A stretch of 12,240 nucleotides of DNA from Cephalothrix simula (GCA_035591015.1 JAXIUW010188403.1:1-12240); one strand, 5' to 3'. Counted from the first letter of the stretch, positions 1 to 8,519 are shown. The notes: generated by a model not told the origin, from the sequence alone. Numbers and translations are program-made.

Positions 1-70
1 CAATATAAAGGACAAAATATTATAACAATAATACTACTACTAGGTAGTTGAAAAATATGGTTGAAAAAAT

Positions 71-160
71 ATGGATTTTCAATGCCCGCAGTTTTGACCG
101 AGGTTTTTATTGAACCGAGCACGAAGCGAGGTTAAAACTAAGGGCCAATTGAAAATCCAT
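71..160. repeat. Short foldback (MITE-like) element, about 90 bp
   Basis: The left arm 71-95 starts ATGGATTTTCAATGCCC and the right arm 134-160 ends CCAATTGAAAATCCAT. They are imperfect inverted repeats, also sharing the inner GTTTT/AAAAC. The loop carries a GC-richer string, AACCGAGCACGAAGCGAGG. Just to the left, TTGAAAAATATGG is present twice in tandem (49-74). There is no coding capacity and no clear target-site duplication, so assignment to a MITE family is inference. Confidence 0.6.
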
Positions 161-758
161 CCTTTTTAAGTAATTTTATTGTTTATTTTCATTTTTTACT
201 TGGTAACGGGCCAATATACATAGCAATGGGCTAATATTGATATTGCCACGCTTGACCGGGCATTATAGGATATATTTCGTACTTTTCTTTGCATTAATGG
301 CTACATATTTCGAGAAAATTAACAATAAATAATATTATAGTCCATTGGCATTCTATATTGGGTATCCTGTTGTTTCTGTTGTAAGGTGCTTATTTTCAGG
401 GGTCTGCGCGTGTAAGTGACACAAGTTCACCCCGAGCCCCTAAAAACCAAATTAAAATGAATATCCACAAACCCTGAGGAAGCCTAATCGAATGATCCTG
501 GTCTTGTGGCATCTGCCTCAAGGCTAAAGTCAGTCCGGTGTCGCCATTAATATTTAAACTTGCATTTCAAATTGATTTTGCCCCAAGAGGACGCCCTTAT
601 GGCGTCACAATTAATTAATTAGTGAATTTTCTAATATAGAACATTCCCAAATTCATATTAGAAATATTTTTATCACATATCCTTTTGAAATATCATTTTT
701 ACGTACCTTATCTATGCTGCTTCTCATGATCTCTAATACCACATTCCATTGTGTTCCA

Positions 759-766
759 TGACGTCA
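759..766. promoter_or_regulatory. CRE-like octamer TGACGTCA
   Basis: This is a perfect palindromic CREB/ATF consensus followed by AAAAT. It is one of four in the window. No promoter is identified nearby, so function is unproven. Confidence 0.3.
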
Positions 767-1803
767 AAATTATTCCCAGCTTGCATTAGTCTGGTTTCCG
801 TATCTATTGTTTTTGACGATGGTAGCGGAAGGAAGCTATGAAATTATACCGGTTCCCTGCTTCTTTTATGATCGTTAAAAATTATATTGAATGCGAAAGG
901 AAACCACACTAACTTTGTTTTACTGAATGTTTAACGATGTGATATTGAGTGATTTTGTATTATTTCTCAGTTTGCTTCATAGTTTATTGTATTTTGTATG
1001 CAAATTTATCTTCCAGTTTTTCACTGTATTAATAGTGCAACATGTTTAGAAATTACTTTTAGAGCGCATTGTTAATTTCAACTTCAACTTCAATCACAGC
1101 TTTACTTAAAACATTTTATTTCATAATCGTTTTAAGGCGTATTTAACTTTCGAATCGTTACTTTGGTCCATTTAAGGGGAAAAAATTAAAATATTATATC
1201 ATTTTATAGAATATTCGCATAAGTTGAAATTTTATATTAAAAAATTGTGTTAATGAACTTTTACTAGCTGTTTACAATTTAAGTTGAAATAAGTTCATTT
1301 TTGAAAATACATTGTATGAATGAAGTGACCAGACACCAGTCTTCTTATAAGTTGAGTGGTTCCTGATTACCATATCAATCGTTTCATAATTATTACTTAG
1401 AAATTACATGAAATGTAAAAAATAAGTTAAAAAAGCTTGAATTTAATTAAATTAAAAATTAAGTCTTTTTAGCTGTGGTTCTCAATGCATACACACTTTG
1501 TTATTCAGTAGGTCCAATATGTAATTTGTTAAGATATTCAAAAAATATCCTGATTCACCCGTTATTCAATGCCCAGTGTAAATACATGGACCGCAATAGA
1601 GGCCGACAAGCCTCTGCCCGCAATTTAATCATGTTACAAGGTAAAATTCCACGTTAAGATTATCGAAAAGTTCAAATTTTACTGAATTTTCTATATTTTT
1701 GAACCACGAAAATTAACCCATGATTCATGTTGACCGTCTCGATGTTGTCATTGTTAAATATTTTTATTATTCAACTGTTACCTATCATTATTGACCCGCG
1801 TAC

Positions 1804-1815
1804 ATGACGTCATCA
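1804..1815. promoter_or_regulatory. CRE-like motif ATGACGTCATCA
   Basis: A perfect TGACGTCA octamer lies within a 12-mer that recurs exactly at 11657-11668 and 11820-11831. The longer shared string suggests either a common binding element or remnants of a repeat family. Confidence 0.35.
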
Positions 1816-2119
1816 TAATACCATTGTTTTTTGTTCAGCGTAGCATTATTTATAAACCACATTTTTGGCCGAAATTAATAGAATTTTTACAATGTGTTAT
1901 CTAGACTTGCTCATTAATAAATTATTATAATCTTAATTGGTTATTTAATGTGAATATGCTTAGTTTGCGGTCGAACGTATGATTTAGATACATAATGTGA
2001 AGAAAATCCTTTAAGGAACGTATTTTGTTTAAGGATTTAAGAACTCAAATTGGTACATATTTTTTTAACTTCATATAATTTACTTACTCATCTTTAAATT
2101 ATATATACATATCACATGT

Positions 2120-2250
2120 TGATACCTGTACATTTTGTATATAATTTAAGACACATAACATTTTATACACTATATAAACTATACACTATACAGTCTGTAC
2201 ACATTGTCTAAAATAACACCTTTTTGAACACATACAGTCAAATATTGTCG
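2120..2250. repeat. Flanking direct repeat, copy A (presumed gremlin 3' UTR)
   Basis: This block runs from TGATACCTGTACATTTTG to CAAATATTGTCG. It aligns to 3086-3214 in the same orientation with about nine substitutions and one 2-bp gap, roughly 92% identity by hand. It ends 10 bases before the gremlin stop codon, so it probably lies in the 3' UTR. Weaker similarity continues across the stop: AGTTTTTAAACTG at 2256-2268 matches AGTTCATAAACTG at 3225-3237 at 11 of 13 positions. The block has no ORF and is rich in TATA/TACA steps. It could be part of a dispersed repeat family or a local duplication. Confidence 0.85.
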
Positions 2251-2260
2251 AACTTAGTTT

Positions 2261-2815
2261 TTAAACTGCCTGTGACATACATTTGCATTGTTTTATCCTA
2301 CGTATCCTACGTTTCTTGAACTTAATTTTATGACTAGGGCATCTCAAAGTCACTGTTATGTAGGAATATTTTTTAGGTTTACAAAATCCACACGATTTAA
2401 AAGACGCTGATGGGTCGGAGGTATTTTTCTTATCACTTCGAGGGATGAAAAATGAATTGCATTGTCCATAGCAAAATCTATTCATAATGGTACTCCTCAA
2501 ACAACCCTCCTCGCGAATAATTTGCTTTAATGGCTCAGTTTTGCACCATTCTTTTTTCAAGTAACTTTTTCTTGTTACAGTCATGGCCTTTCGGCTTCCA
2601 ATAATTGCATCCTCATCCTTTATCGGATACGGCTGAGGATTATAACTTAAATTTGGCTGCTCGCGTAAAGGATTAGTCATCAAATGTTCTGTAATAGTGG
2701 GCGGTAATGCGAAAGAGCCTCGCTTTCGTCGGTGTTTTCGACCAATAGGAGTCGAGTCTAAGGTCACCATCAAACTCATAAGAACTCCCAACAAGATTAA
2801 ACAATTTTGATACAT
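2261..2815 (-). CDS. grem: Gremlin-like secreted BMP antagonist (DAN family cystine knot), complete
   Basis: This encodes 184 residues, about the length of vertebrate gremlin-1. Residues 1-21 form a hydrophobic signal peptide. A basic stretch follows (26-32, RKHRRKR, furin-like), then a Pro-rich linker, then the cystine-knot domain at about 85-184. Its nine cysteines are C91, C105, C115, C119, C142, C145, C159, C177 and C179. By analogy with gremlin-1 the pairs would be 91-145, 105-159, 115-177 and 119-179, leaving C142 unpaired. Diagnostic strings are WCKTEPLKQ (90-98), RFCYGQCNSF (113-122), CGFCKPKK (142-149) and KQCKC (175-179). The basic run 163-175 resembles the heparin-binding patch. 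Sequons lie at N55 and N131; N131 sits in a C119-C142 loop about four residues longer than in human gremlin-1. Family members bind BMPs extracellularly and block receptor binding. The ATG is set by an adjacent splice acceptor and an in-frame TAA at 2840-2842. No AATAAA is close downstream; weak options on the minus strand are TATAAA (2162-2167) and ATTAAA (1944-1949). GREM1 versus GREM2 orthology cannot be resolved. Confidence 0.95.
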   Translation of the reverse strand: MYQNCLILLGVLMSLMVTLDSTPIGRKHRRKRGSFALPPTITEHLMTNPLREQPNLSYNPQPYPIKDEDAIIGSRKAMTVTRKSYLKKEWCKTEPLKQIIREEGCLRSTIMNRFCYGQCNSFFIPRSDKKNTSDPSASFKSCGFCKPKKYSYITVTLRCPSHKIKFKKRRIRRIKQCKCMSQAV

Positions 2816-2816
2816 T

Positions 2817-2834
2817 CTGTAAAGAGAAACGTAA
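2817..2834 (-). other. 3' splice site of a 5' UTR intron, one base before the gremlin ATG
   Basis: Read on the minus strand, a pyrimidine-rich tract (TTTCTCTTTACAG) ends at 2817, one base before the ATG at 2815. A possible branch-point string TTTAAT lies about 25 bases upstream, around 2843-2848. The reading frame upstream of the ATG meets a TAA at 2840-2842, so this is not an extended coding exon. The whole coding region would then be in the last exon and the start-codon context at -2 and beyond would come from the upstream exon. An all-coding last exon is, from general knowledge, the arrangement of vertebrate gremlin genes. The matching 5' exon is not identified. Confidence 0.75.
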
Positions 2835-3060
2835 ATTATTTATTAAAACAATATTATAAGTTTTTTTAAATTAATAATTTCATCGTAATACATCATAATA
2901 ACATCTTTAGCTATTAGTATTACACTCTTAAAATTTCAAATGACGCAACAATTATCGTTCATCATCATCATAATGTGTGCAAAAATATTTTAAGATTCGT
3001 AAAATTGCAAAACTGCACTGATTGATCCGAGCAGGAATTTGCTATGATAAACTTCCTATG

Positions 3061-3090
3061 TTGATGATGATCATGATAATAATAATGATG
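3061..3090. repeat. GAT/AAT trinucleotide simple repeat
   Basis: An imperfect run of GAT, AAT and CAT triplets lies at the left edge of repeat copy B. A similar CATCATCATCAT run is found at about 2960-2971. Confidence 0.7.
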
Positions 3091-3214
3091 CCTGTACATT
3101 TTGTATATAATTTAAGACTAATAACATTTTATACACTATATATACTATACACTGTACAGTCTATACACATTGTCTAATAACACATTTTTGAACACACACC
3201 GTCAAATATTGTCG
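3086..3214. repeat. Flanking direct repeat, copy B (upstream of the gremlin coding exon)
   Basis: This is the second copy of the 2120-2250 block, about 965 bp away and in the same orientation, on the 5' side of the gene. It starts exactly where a GAT/AAT simple repeat ends. The octamer ATGTTGAT sits directly before copy A (2116-2123) and also before the simple repeat at 3058-3065, so the simple repeat may have expanded inside an originally longer duplication. If the 5' UTR intron is longer than 0.4 kb this copy is intronic. No gremlin-like coding sequence is visible next to it. Confidence 0.85.
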
Positions 3215-3800
3215 TTTTAAATGAAGTTCATAAACTGTATCCACGGTGTTCCATGACATTCCTTAGATTAAAAAGTCGCTAAAATATTAATAAATTTACC
3301 TTAAGCTTATTAGAAACAACATATCCCAGGCTTATTATTCCAATATCGTGAATATCTCAAAATTTTCAGGGGCGCCAAATTGACTTAATGAATTCATGAT
3401 ATAGTCAAAAAGTCTGTAGGTTTAAGGAAAGAGTTGGAAAAATTCCGACTTACTAAAAGTTAATCAAAAAATATTCCCTCACAGAATCAATTCACATATA
3501 GCCAGCTGGGTTTTGTTGGTCACGGAATATTGGCTCTGATTAGGGCCACATGTTTTTAAGTCAAAGAAACGTTTATCCAAAGACATAATGTTCAATTAGT
3601 CTTAAGACCATTGACAAAGATTTTGGCGCCATTGCTTGAAGACTGGCTTCAGGCCAGGCTAATGACAAATAAATATACATAGGGTGTACAAATTTTCAGG
3701 GCCTATTGTAAATAACAAAACTAAGGGATTTATAGGTGGACTTTTTACCCCCGCTATAACTTGACTATAATGAAAACATATAATCGAAGAAGAAGAATAA
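3215..3800. other. Non-coding upstream or intronic stretch
   Basis: No ORF or RNA gene is recognised. It contains two GGCGCC hexamers (3371-3376, 3625-3630) and two copies of ATTTTCAGGG (about 3361 and 3692). A modest minus-strand donor-like string AAG|GTAAAT lies at about 3295-3303. Confidence 0.5.
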
Positions 3801-3916
3801 TAAGATTTTTAAAAAAATAATCAGGAAAGTTGATTTTGAAAAACTAGGTCAAGCGTACAACTTTTTACCTAGTTTTTCGAAATCAGCTTTCCCGAATAGA
3901 TTTTTTAAAATTCTTA
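3801..3916. repeat. Inverted repeat with about 50-bp arms and a 17-nt spacer
   Basis: The left arm 3801-3849 (TAAGATTTTTAA to GAAAAACTAGGT) and the right arm 3867-3916 (ACCTAGTTTTTCG to AAAATTCTTA) are complementary at roughly 85% of positions, with 12 perfect pairs at the loop end. The spacer is 3850-3866. If transcribed from either strand it would form a long hairpin. It could be a MITE-like foldback or a hairpin RNA precursor; the sequence alone does not decide. Confidence 0.75.
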
Positions 3917-5963
3917 TAGTTGTGGCGCCGCCGTCAGAGTACGAGTGGAGGAAAAGGCGCCGAAACTCATCCACCTGAAGTGGAAACTCTGATGGTTTCT
4001 CTTGGTGATCTCCTCAACAAGTCTACGTCGGGAGTTTTTACATTTAAATTAACCACCACTCATTTATTTTAAGCTTAAATTCTTTACAGTTGACGACCGG
4101 AACGTACTAGATTTTCGATCAACGATTTAAACGAAACTGCACAGATCTTGTAGGTGCAGGTGTGGGCGTTCCCCTCCGTACGTAGACGATTGTTAAATAA
4201 CACCATTTATATTTGTTCATAGATTGAATAACTTATGTGTATCCCATTCATTTACTTGTTATTTATCCCATTCAATTTTTCTATCTCGAAATCTACTTTT
4301 CTACCTTTATTCATAAGTTTATAGTTTCTTTCATGACAAGAACCATAACTAAAGCCTTTTTTATTATTATAGAATGTAGGATATAAATACTTTCAATAAA
4401 GTCAGGTTATGTCAATTCGTTTGGGGGGGGTAAGATCCGCCTCTTAACCCTTTGACATTACGCATAAAGCCCCAAGGAGGCCCCAAGCTTACTTTAAAGA
4501 GTATGAATATATCTCCCAATTTGAAAAAATAGGCATACTAGATGTTTATCAATCAATGCATTGAATGTTAATTTCTTTATTTCTTTGTCGTAAAAATCTG
4601 CGCAGTCAAAAATTAATTGTAACATACACTCTTAAGTCAGATGTTATCAAAAAAATATATTATCTGGAAAATTTCGAAATTGTGGCACAGAAAGACCTCC
4701 CAACAGCAATTAATTTCTCCAAAATTTAGATAATTTGATAGATTTTTATCTATGTAGACATTATGGCCACAATTTTCAATGTGTATTGTACACTGTAAAC
4801 TGTAACACTTTAAAAAATTTATTTCACCCCAAGTTTTGTATATGTGTAAAGTGTAAATTCTGTTAAATGCACTTAATAACCTCTAATTTTTCAATTGACA
4901 TGCAAAAATTTTAACCTTGAAATGCGCAAAATGTTTACAATGAAAAAATTTGTATTTTTTAAATAACCAATGTAACAAAATTATTTTTAGATAGGTGTAA
5001 AAATATGTGATTATCATAAATTGCTTCTAATTATCTCTAATGATAGAATCAAAAGCGAGAAACGTATCAATGATTATATCTCATTACAAAAAAATTACCT
5101 TAAATTACCGCGAAATAATTCCAACGAAAATAAAAAAATTTTGACACAAGTCTAAGTCCAAACGGAAAATTTAACTATGACCATTTATGTAAAAACCCGC
5201 TAAATAAAGTGGCGGCTTCAGACTTTATACAAGCAAGGGCCTTTCTAAAGCTGTTTATAAATATTGTTGACACTAAGTGGCTAATAACTTGATTAAGAAA
5301 GTCGAGAAAAAAGAAACATCGTTTCGAGTGGTTTTTAAACAAATTTGCTTACTATAAAGGTCTGTCAAAAGGAAAGGATGGGGATGTTGGTGGTTTAATC
5401 AATGGCACTTCAGTCATGCTTTAGTGATTAAGGAAATTACTTATAAACTTAAAATTTCGCTTTTTGTGAGGATAATTATGTTTAGAGTGGCATTTCTGAG
5501 TGTTATACGGAGCCGATATTCTTACAAATTTGAAACTGAGTGACCATTAAGTTTTTCCACTTCGCGCGTTTTCAGATCCTTTTGAGATTCCATTAATTGT
5601 CACGTGACTTTACACCAAAAAAATTTTTTGTCCAGATAAATAAATAAATATTGCTTACCTCCCAACTTTTGTAAATTGCACGACTTGAAATATCCTAACT
5701 ATGATAAAGTTGAAATTCCAGTCATTTTCAAGTTTAAATTATTTTTTATTAATTTTCTTCAAGTGATTTTTCGTAGTCTGCAAAATTAAATTAGTTCACT
5801 AAGCGATAGTGCAAAGAATAAAAAATTTTATTTTAACGTCGGAGTAGGAATTTTAATGATCTTCCTTGATCAACATGTCAAAAGAAATTGAAACTAAAAC
5901 CTTTCTTGTAAATGACAAAACAAATTGAATCGACATTAGGGCGCCAAGGTATGTTGGAAGCCC
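3917..5963. other. Non-coding AT-rich region, presumed intron or intergenic
   Basis: No supportable gene is seen. A GC-richer patch at 3921-4030 carries two GGCGCC hexamers (3924-3929, 3956-3961) and a small CCAC/GTGG stem. TATCCCATTCA occurs twice between 4219 and 4276. A G8 run lies near 4423. A strong minus-strand donor-like string, GGGAG|GTAAGC, has its GT at 5658-5657 and is a candidate end of a gremlin 5' UTR exon, unproven. Confidence 0.5.
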
Positions 5964-5989
5964 ATACTATGCCGTCGGCGACGTAGTAT
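5964..5989. repeat. GC-centred imperfect palindrome
   Basis: Outer arms ATACTA and TAGTAT enclose a GC-rich centre with mostly compensating or wobble-compatible mismatches; 20 of 26 positions are palindromic. It sits 18 bp from a GGCGCC hexamer at 5940-5945. Possible hairpin; function unknown. Confidence 0.45.
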
Positions 5990-6417
5990 AATTACATGCT
6001 CACTATATTGACCAACACTTTTTCAGTTTTAACGAGCGGCATAATTGAACAGTAATGACAATTTTGGAACTCATTGATTCTTTCTTTTATTGTCGAAAAA
6101 GCAGCCAAATTTTTCGTTACAGATTCCAGACTCCATAAAGTTGTCATACTTCATGGTATAAGCAAACAGAAAAGGGGAATTTTATAATCGTTGTCTCTAA
6201 AGGCAGATTCATGGCTCGTCTTTCTAGCTTGTTAAATTCCCAATGTCCACTTGATTAGTGATCTAATATTGGTATATATTATGATTATATTTAATTAGTA
6301 TATTGGTAATAAATGGTGTAATAAAACTCCTTCCCTAAGAATCGAAAAAAAATTCGCCGTCTTTAAGAGAGTTGTCTTAAGGCTAATAATTATTATTTCA
6401 AATTCATTAATTGCTTT
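5990..6417. other. Non-coding stretch
   Basis: Nothing recognisable as a gene or structured element is seen here. The sequence is AT-rich with short runs only. Confidence 0.4.
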
Positions 6418-6560
6418 GGTAGCGATAAAAAAGTAAGCTTATAATTGCTATTTAATTGCATGTTACTGAGGTAGCGATACAAAAGTATAATTGCTATATA
6501 ATTGGTAGCGATACAAAAGTAATTGATTAAATACTGTTTAATGGGTAGCGATATACATAA
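6418..6560. repeat. Four-copy minisatellite with GGTAGCGATA core
   Basis: The core GGTAGCGATA starts at 6418, 6470, 6504 and 6544. Each copy is followed by an A-rich string and AAGTA, then (copies 1 and 2) AATTGCTAT and AT-rich filler. Unit lengths are about 52, 34 and 40 bp. The core is unchanged while the filler varies, which is the reverse of simple slippage decay. No gene overlaps it. Confidence 0.8.
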
Positions 6561-6663
6561 GTAACTTCTTTTGCGCTCCTGGCGGCCAAAATAAGCTTTA
6601 AATTTAACAAATTTTAATCACAAAGAATTATTTTTTCGTATATAATTGATACAAAGGAAGATT

Positions 6664-6748
6664 AAGACCCCGAGAGCACTCGGCGGACCCAGGCCTTCAG
6701 ATATTTTTACCCGAAGGACTGCGCGTTAGACCGCTCGGCTAGCACGAC
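6664..6748 (-). repeat. tRNA-like (class II, Leu/Ser-type) pseudogene or SINE head
   Basis: On the minus strand, from 6748, the sequence reads GTCGTGCTAGCCGAGCGG followed by TCTAACGCGC. This is a good Pol III A-box and D-arm in the style of tRNA-Leu. A 7-bp stem follows (CCTTCGG with CTGAAGG, loop of about 10), then CCTGGGTCCG, a degenerate B-box, and a CCGAG/CTCGG hairpin. The acceptor ends do not pair and the anticodon-arm loop is too long, so it is not an intact tRNA. A tRNA-derived SINE or decayed tRNA is the best reading. Part of it recurs at 8108-8121. Confidence 0.4.
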
Positions 6749-7652
6749 TCTACATCTTTTGCTATGCAGCAAAATTAAATAAAATTTCATATATTTCTAA
6801 AAATAAAAATAAACTTCTTAAAAAACTATATTTACAAAATTTGATTCTGATGCAAGGGTTAAAACACAATCAAAACCGATCAAAACAAAAAGAACTTGTA
6901 TCAAAGATACTAAAGAAAAGCAGACCGGTTTAATTTTTGACTGGGGTCTAATAAGAAGATAATAACAGTGTAAAAGCCAAAATAGAATATCTTCGCATGT
7001 GCGACAACTACGGGAAATAACCGAATTAGCTTTGCATCATGAAATGCAAGCATGAGTAGGCCTGCGCTTAATCTGGTACTTGCGGCAGGTCTCCCGGGAC
7101 TTTATTTAGGCCTAAATACGCTGGTAATTTCGTCAGTATTGTTTAGGTCTTAACGTTAGGCACTACATGACAGATACCGCAAGAATGATAAACCCCCAAA
7201 TATGCGAAGAATTCCGAAAATATTTGCATACTCACATAATAAGTAATCTTCAAAATAGCCGATAGGCCTATAATGTATCATCCATTTTTATGAATCAAAG
7301 ACATGTAATCCACAGGGACGGTTTCTTAAACACTGTGGTAATGAGGAGACAACTTTTTCATTTATACCACCTAACATGATTCGTCCATTTTGCAAAATGG
7401 TGAGTTTATAACAGAGCGCGCCTGACTGTCCCATCATTTCTTTCCGGTATGTACAAATGGCGTCTTTCGCTCTCCCTATCCAACCACCTGCCGCACTCCA
7501 ATATTTCGGCAGAATAACGATTAATAAATACGTTTGAAGCGTATTATCTATTGTTTTCAAATATATAATTCATTATATCAATCCACACATTTATTCCTAA
7601 GATATTAGGGATAAATACCTTCATTTCAAACTTATATCAGCTAATTATTAGT
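6749..7652. other. Mostly non-coding stretch with AGGCCT-rich patch
   Basis: AGGCCT occurs three times between 7055 and 7275, including the palindromes TATTTAGGCCTAAATA (7103-7118) and ATAGGCCTAT (7262-7271). TTTTGC and GCAAAA flank a 6-nt spacer at 6757-6774. A 90-codon open frame on the minus strand (7288-7560) shows no recognised domain; see findings. Confidence 0.4.
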
Positions 7653-7742
7653 GGTATGGCTCCGAAAAAGCGGCACTTAGCCAATTATTATAAACGGCGC
7701 CTTAGAGAGACGGGTTTTTCATGGCTAGGTGCTTATCATACC
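7653..7742. repeat. Short foldback element, about 90 bp, centred on GGCGCC
   Basis: The left side carries GGTATG (7653) and CACTTAGCCA (7674-7683); the right side carries TGGCTAGGTG (7722-7731) and CATACC (7737-7742), which are inverted matches with an insertion in the left arm. The unpaired centre contains GGCGCC at 7696-7701. No ORF. Probably a MITE-like foldback. Confidence 0.5.
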
Positions 7743-8339
7743 AATCTTGAAGCAATTTAAACCGCAGTTTGCCTTACAATTTCATGGCCTATTGACGGTA
7801 GATAGCAAACTGGCGACTTTACATTCAGTTAGAGAATAGAATACTTTCTCCAAGAAGTTTTGTGTATAATTTTATTTAAATCAGATAAATAACACAATAA
7901 AATTGAAAATAGTTTTAAGTTACGATTCAAGATAGTTTCGATATTAGATCATATTAAAGTCGTAGACAAGATTGATATCGAAGAGGTTATTAAAAAACAA
8001 AATCTCTGGGGAGATAAGATTGATTACAAAAATTAAGCGAGTGCATTTTTGCACCGGTGCATAATTTAACTAATCTTACCTTGTAAGTTAGAGAAAAAAA
8101 TCTCTTCCGGACCCAGGCCTTTGATCAAATAACAATTTACTATTAGAAAACATCAAATATATAGCCCTACTGAGTTGTGAATATTTTATGGAAGTGTCAA
8201 TTCCAATAAACCAACATGGTAATACTTAGAATTTCGTAGTATCATAGCGCCAAAGGTCTAACACAAATTTCTAACATGCAATGAGCTCGTTCCGAACACG
8301 GGTAATTGCGAAAAGAACATCGCTTTTCGATTAAAGAAC
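7743..8339. other. Non-coding stretch
   Basis: No gene is seen. It contains the perfect 12-bp palindrome TGCACCGGTGCA at 8050-8061. A strong minus-strand donor-like string, CAAG|GTAAGAT, has its GT at 8079-8078 and is another candidate 5' UTR exon end for gremlin, unproven. Confidence 0.4.
8108..8121 (-). repeat. Second copy of the tRNA-like B-box segment
   Basis: CGGACCCAGGCCTT is identical to 6684-6697 (14 of 14) in the same orientation. On the minus strand it reads AAGGCCTGGGTCCG and carries the degenerate B-box. No A-box is visible upstream of it, so it would be a truncated copy if related. The match is short and could be coincidence. Confidence 0.25.
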
Positions 8340-8369
8340 ATTGATATTATCTTGAATTTTAATATCAAT
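8340..8369. repeat. Perfect 10-bp inverted repeat, 10-nt spacer
   Basis: ATTGATATTA (8340-8349) and TAATATCAAT (8360-8369) are exact inverted copies. The AT-rich composition makes a chance occurrence possible. Confidence 0.5.
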
Positions 8370-8492
8370 TCAATGCGATTATTCAAAATTCTCTCTATTA
8401 ATGATTCATTAAAATGTAGCTAAATATTTTGGTCTTGCTGTTTACCTTGCTAATTTCAAGATCTATGTTAGCCGAAGATCGAACTAAATTCT

Positions 8493-8519
8493 AATAGTTT
8501 TACAAGTTGTAAAACTATT
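8493..8519. repeat. Perfect palindrome, 13-bp arms around one base
   Basis: AATAGTTTTACAA (8493-8505), a single central G (8506), then TTGTAAAACTATT (8507-8519). Every arm base pairs. Imperfect complementarity continues outward (GAACTAAATT against AATTAGAACC). It could be a cruciform-prone site or a binding site for a symmetric dimer; no neighbouring gene indicates which. Confidence 0.8.

Larger units (their letters stand above)
161..2119. other. Non-coding AT-rich region downstream of gremlin
   Basis: No supportable gene is seen. GGGCCAATATA and GGGCTAATATT occur at about 208-240. Arms TTTTCAGGGG and CCCCTAAAAA flank about 40 bases near 391-448, a possible weak hairpin. CRE-like octamers lie at 759-766 and 1805-1812. 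AGAGGC and GCCTCT at about 1598-1615 form a small stem. The part nearest 2119 may belong to the gremlin 3' UTR, since no poly(A) signal fixes the transcript end. Confidence 0.6.

Noticed and set aside
1471-1657. A 60-codon plus-strand frame, with TTTTTAG before it and CAAG|GTAAAA near its end, could be an internal exon.
   Set aside because: It starts at GTG rather than ATG, has no recognisable protein similarity, and AT-rich DNA often offers such weak splice-like strings.
1473-1709. TGTGGTTCTCAA near 1474 and TTGAACCACG near 1699 resemble hAT transposon terminal repeats.
   Set aside because: The arms agree only over about nine bases and no 8-bp target-site duplication is present.
751-3257. 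The 12-mer GTGTTCCATGAC shared by 751-762 and 3246-3257.
   Set aside because: A 12-mer match between two places in 12 kb of AT-rich DNA is expected by chance and no flanking similarity was seen.
3215-3300. Possible remnant of a second gremlin coding exon beside repeat copy B.
   Set aside because: Similarity fades just past the position equivalent to the stop codon, and no cysteine-pattern coding sequence is visible on the minus strand.
6664-6748. A functional tRNA gene.
   Set aside because: The acceptor ends are not complementary, the anticodon-arm loop is too long and the B-box is degenerate.
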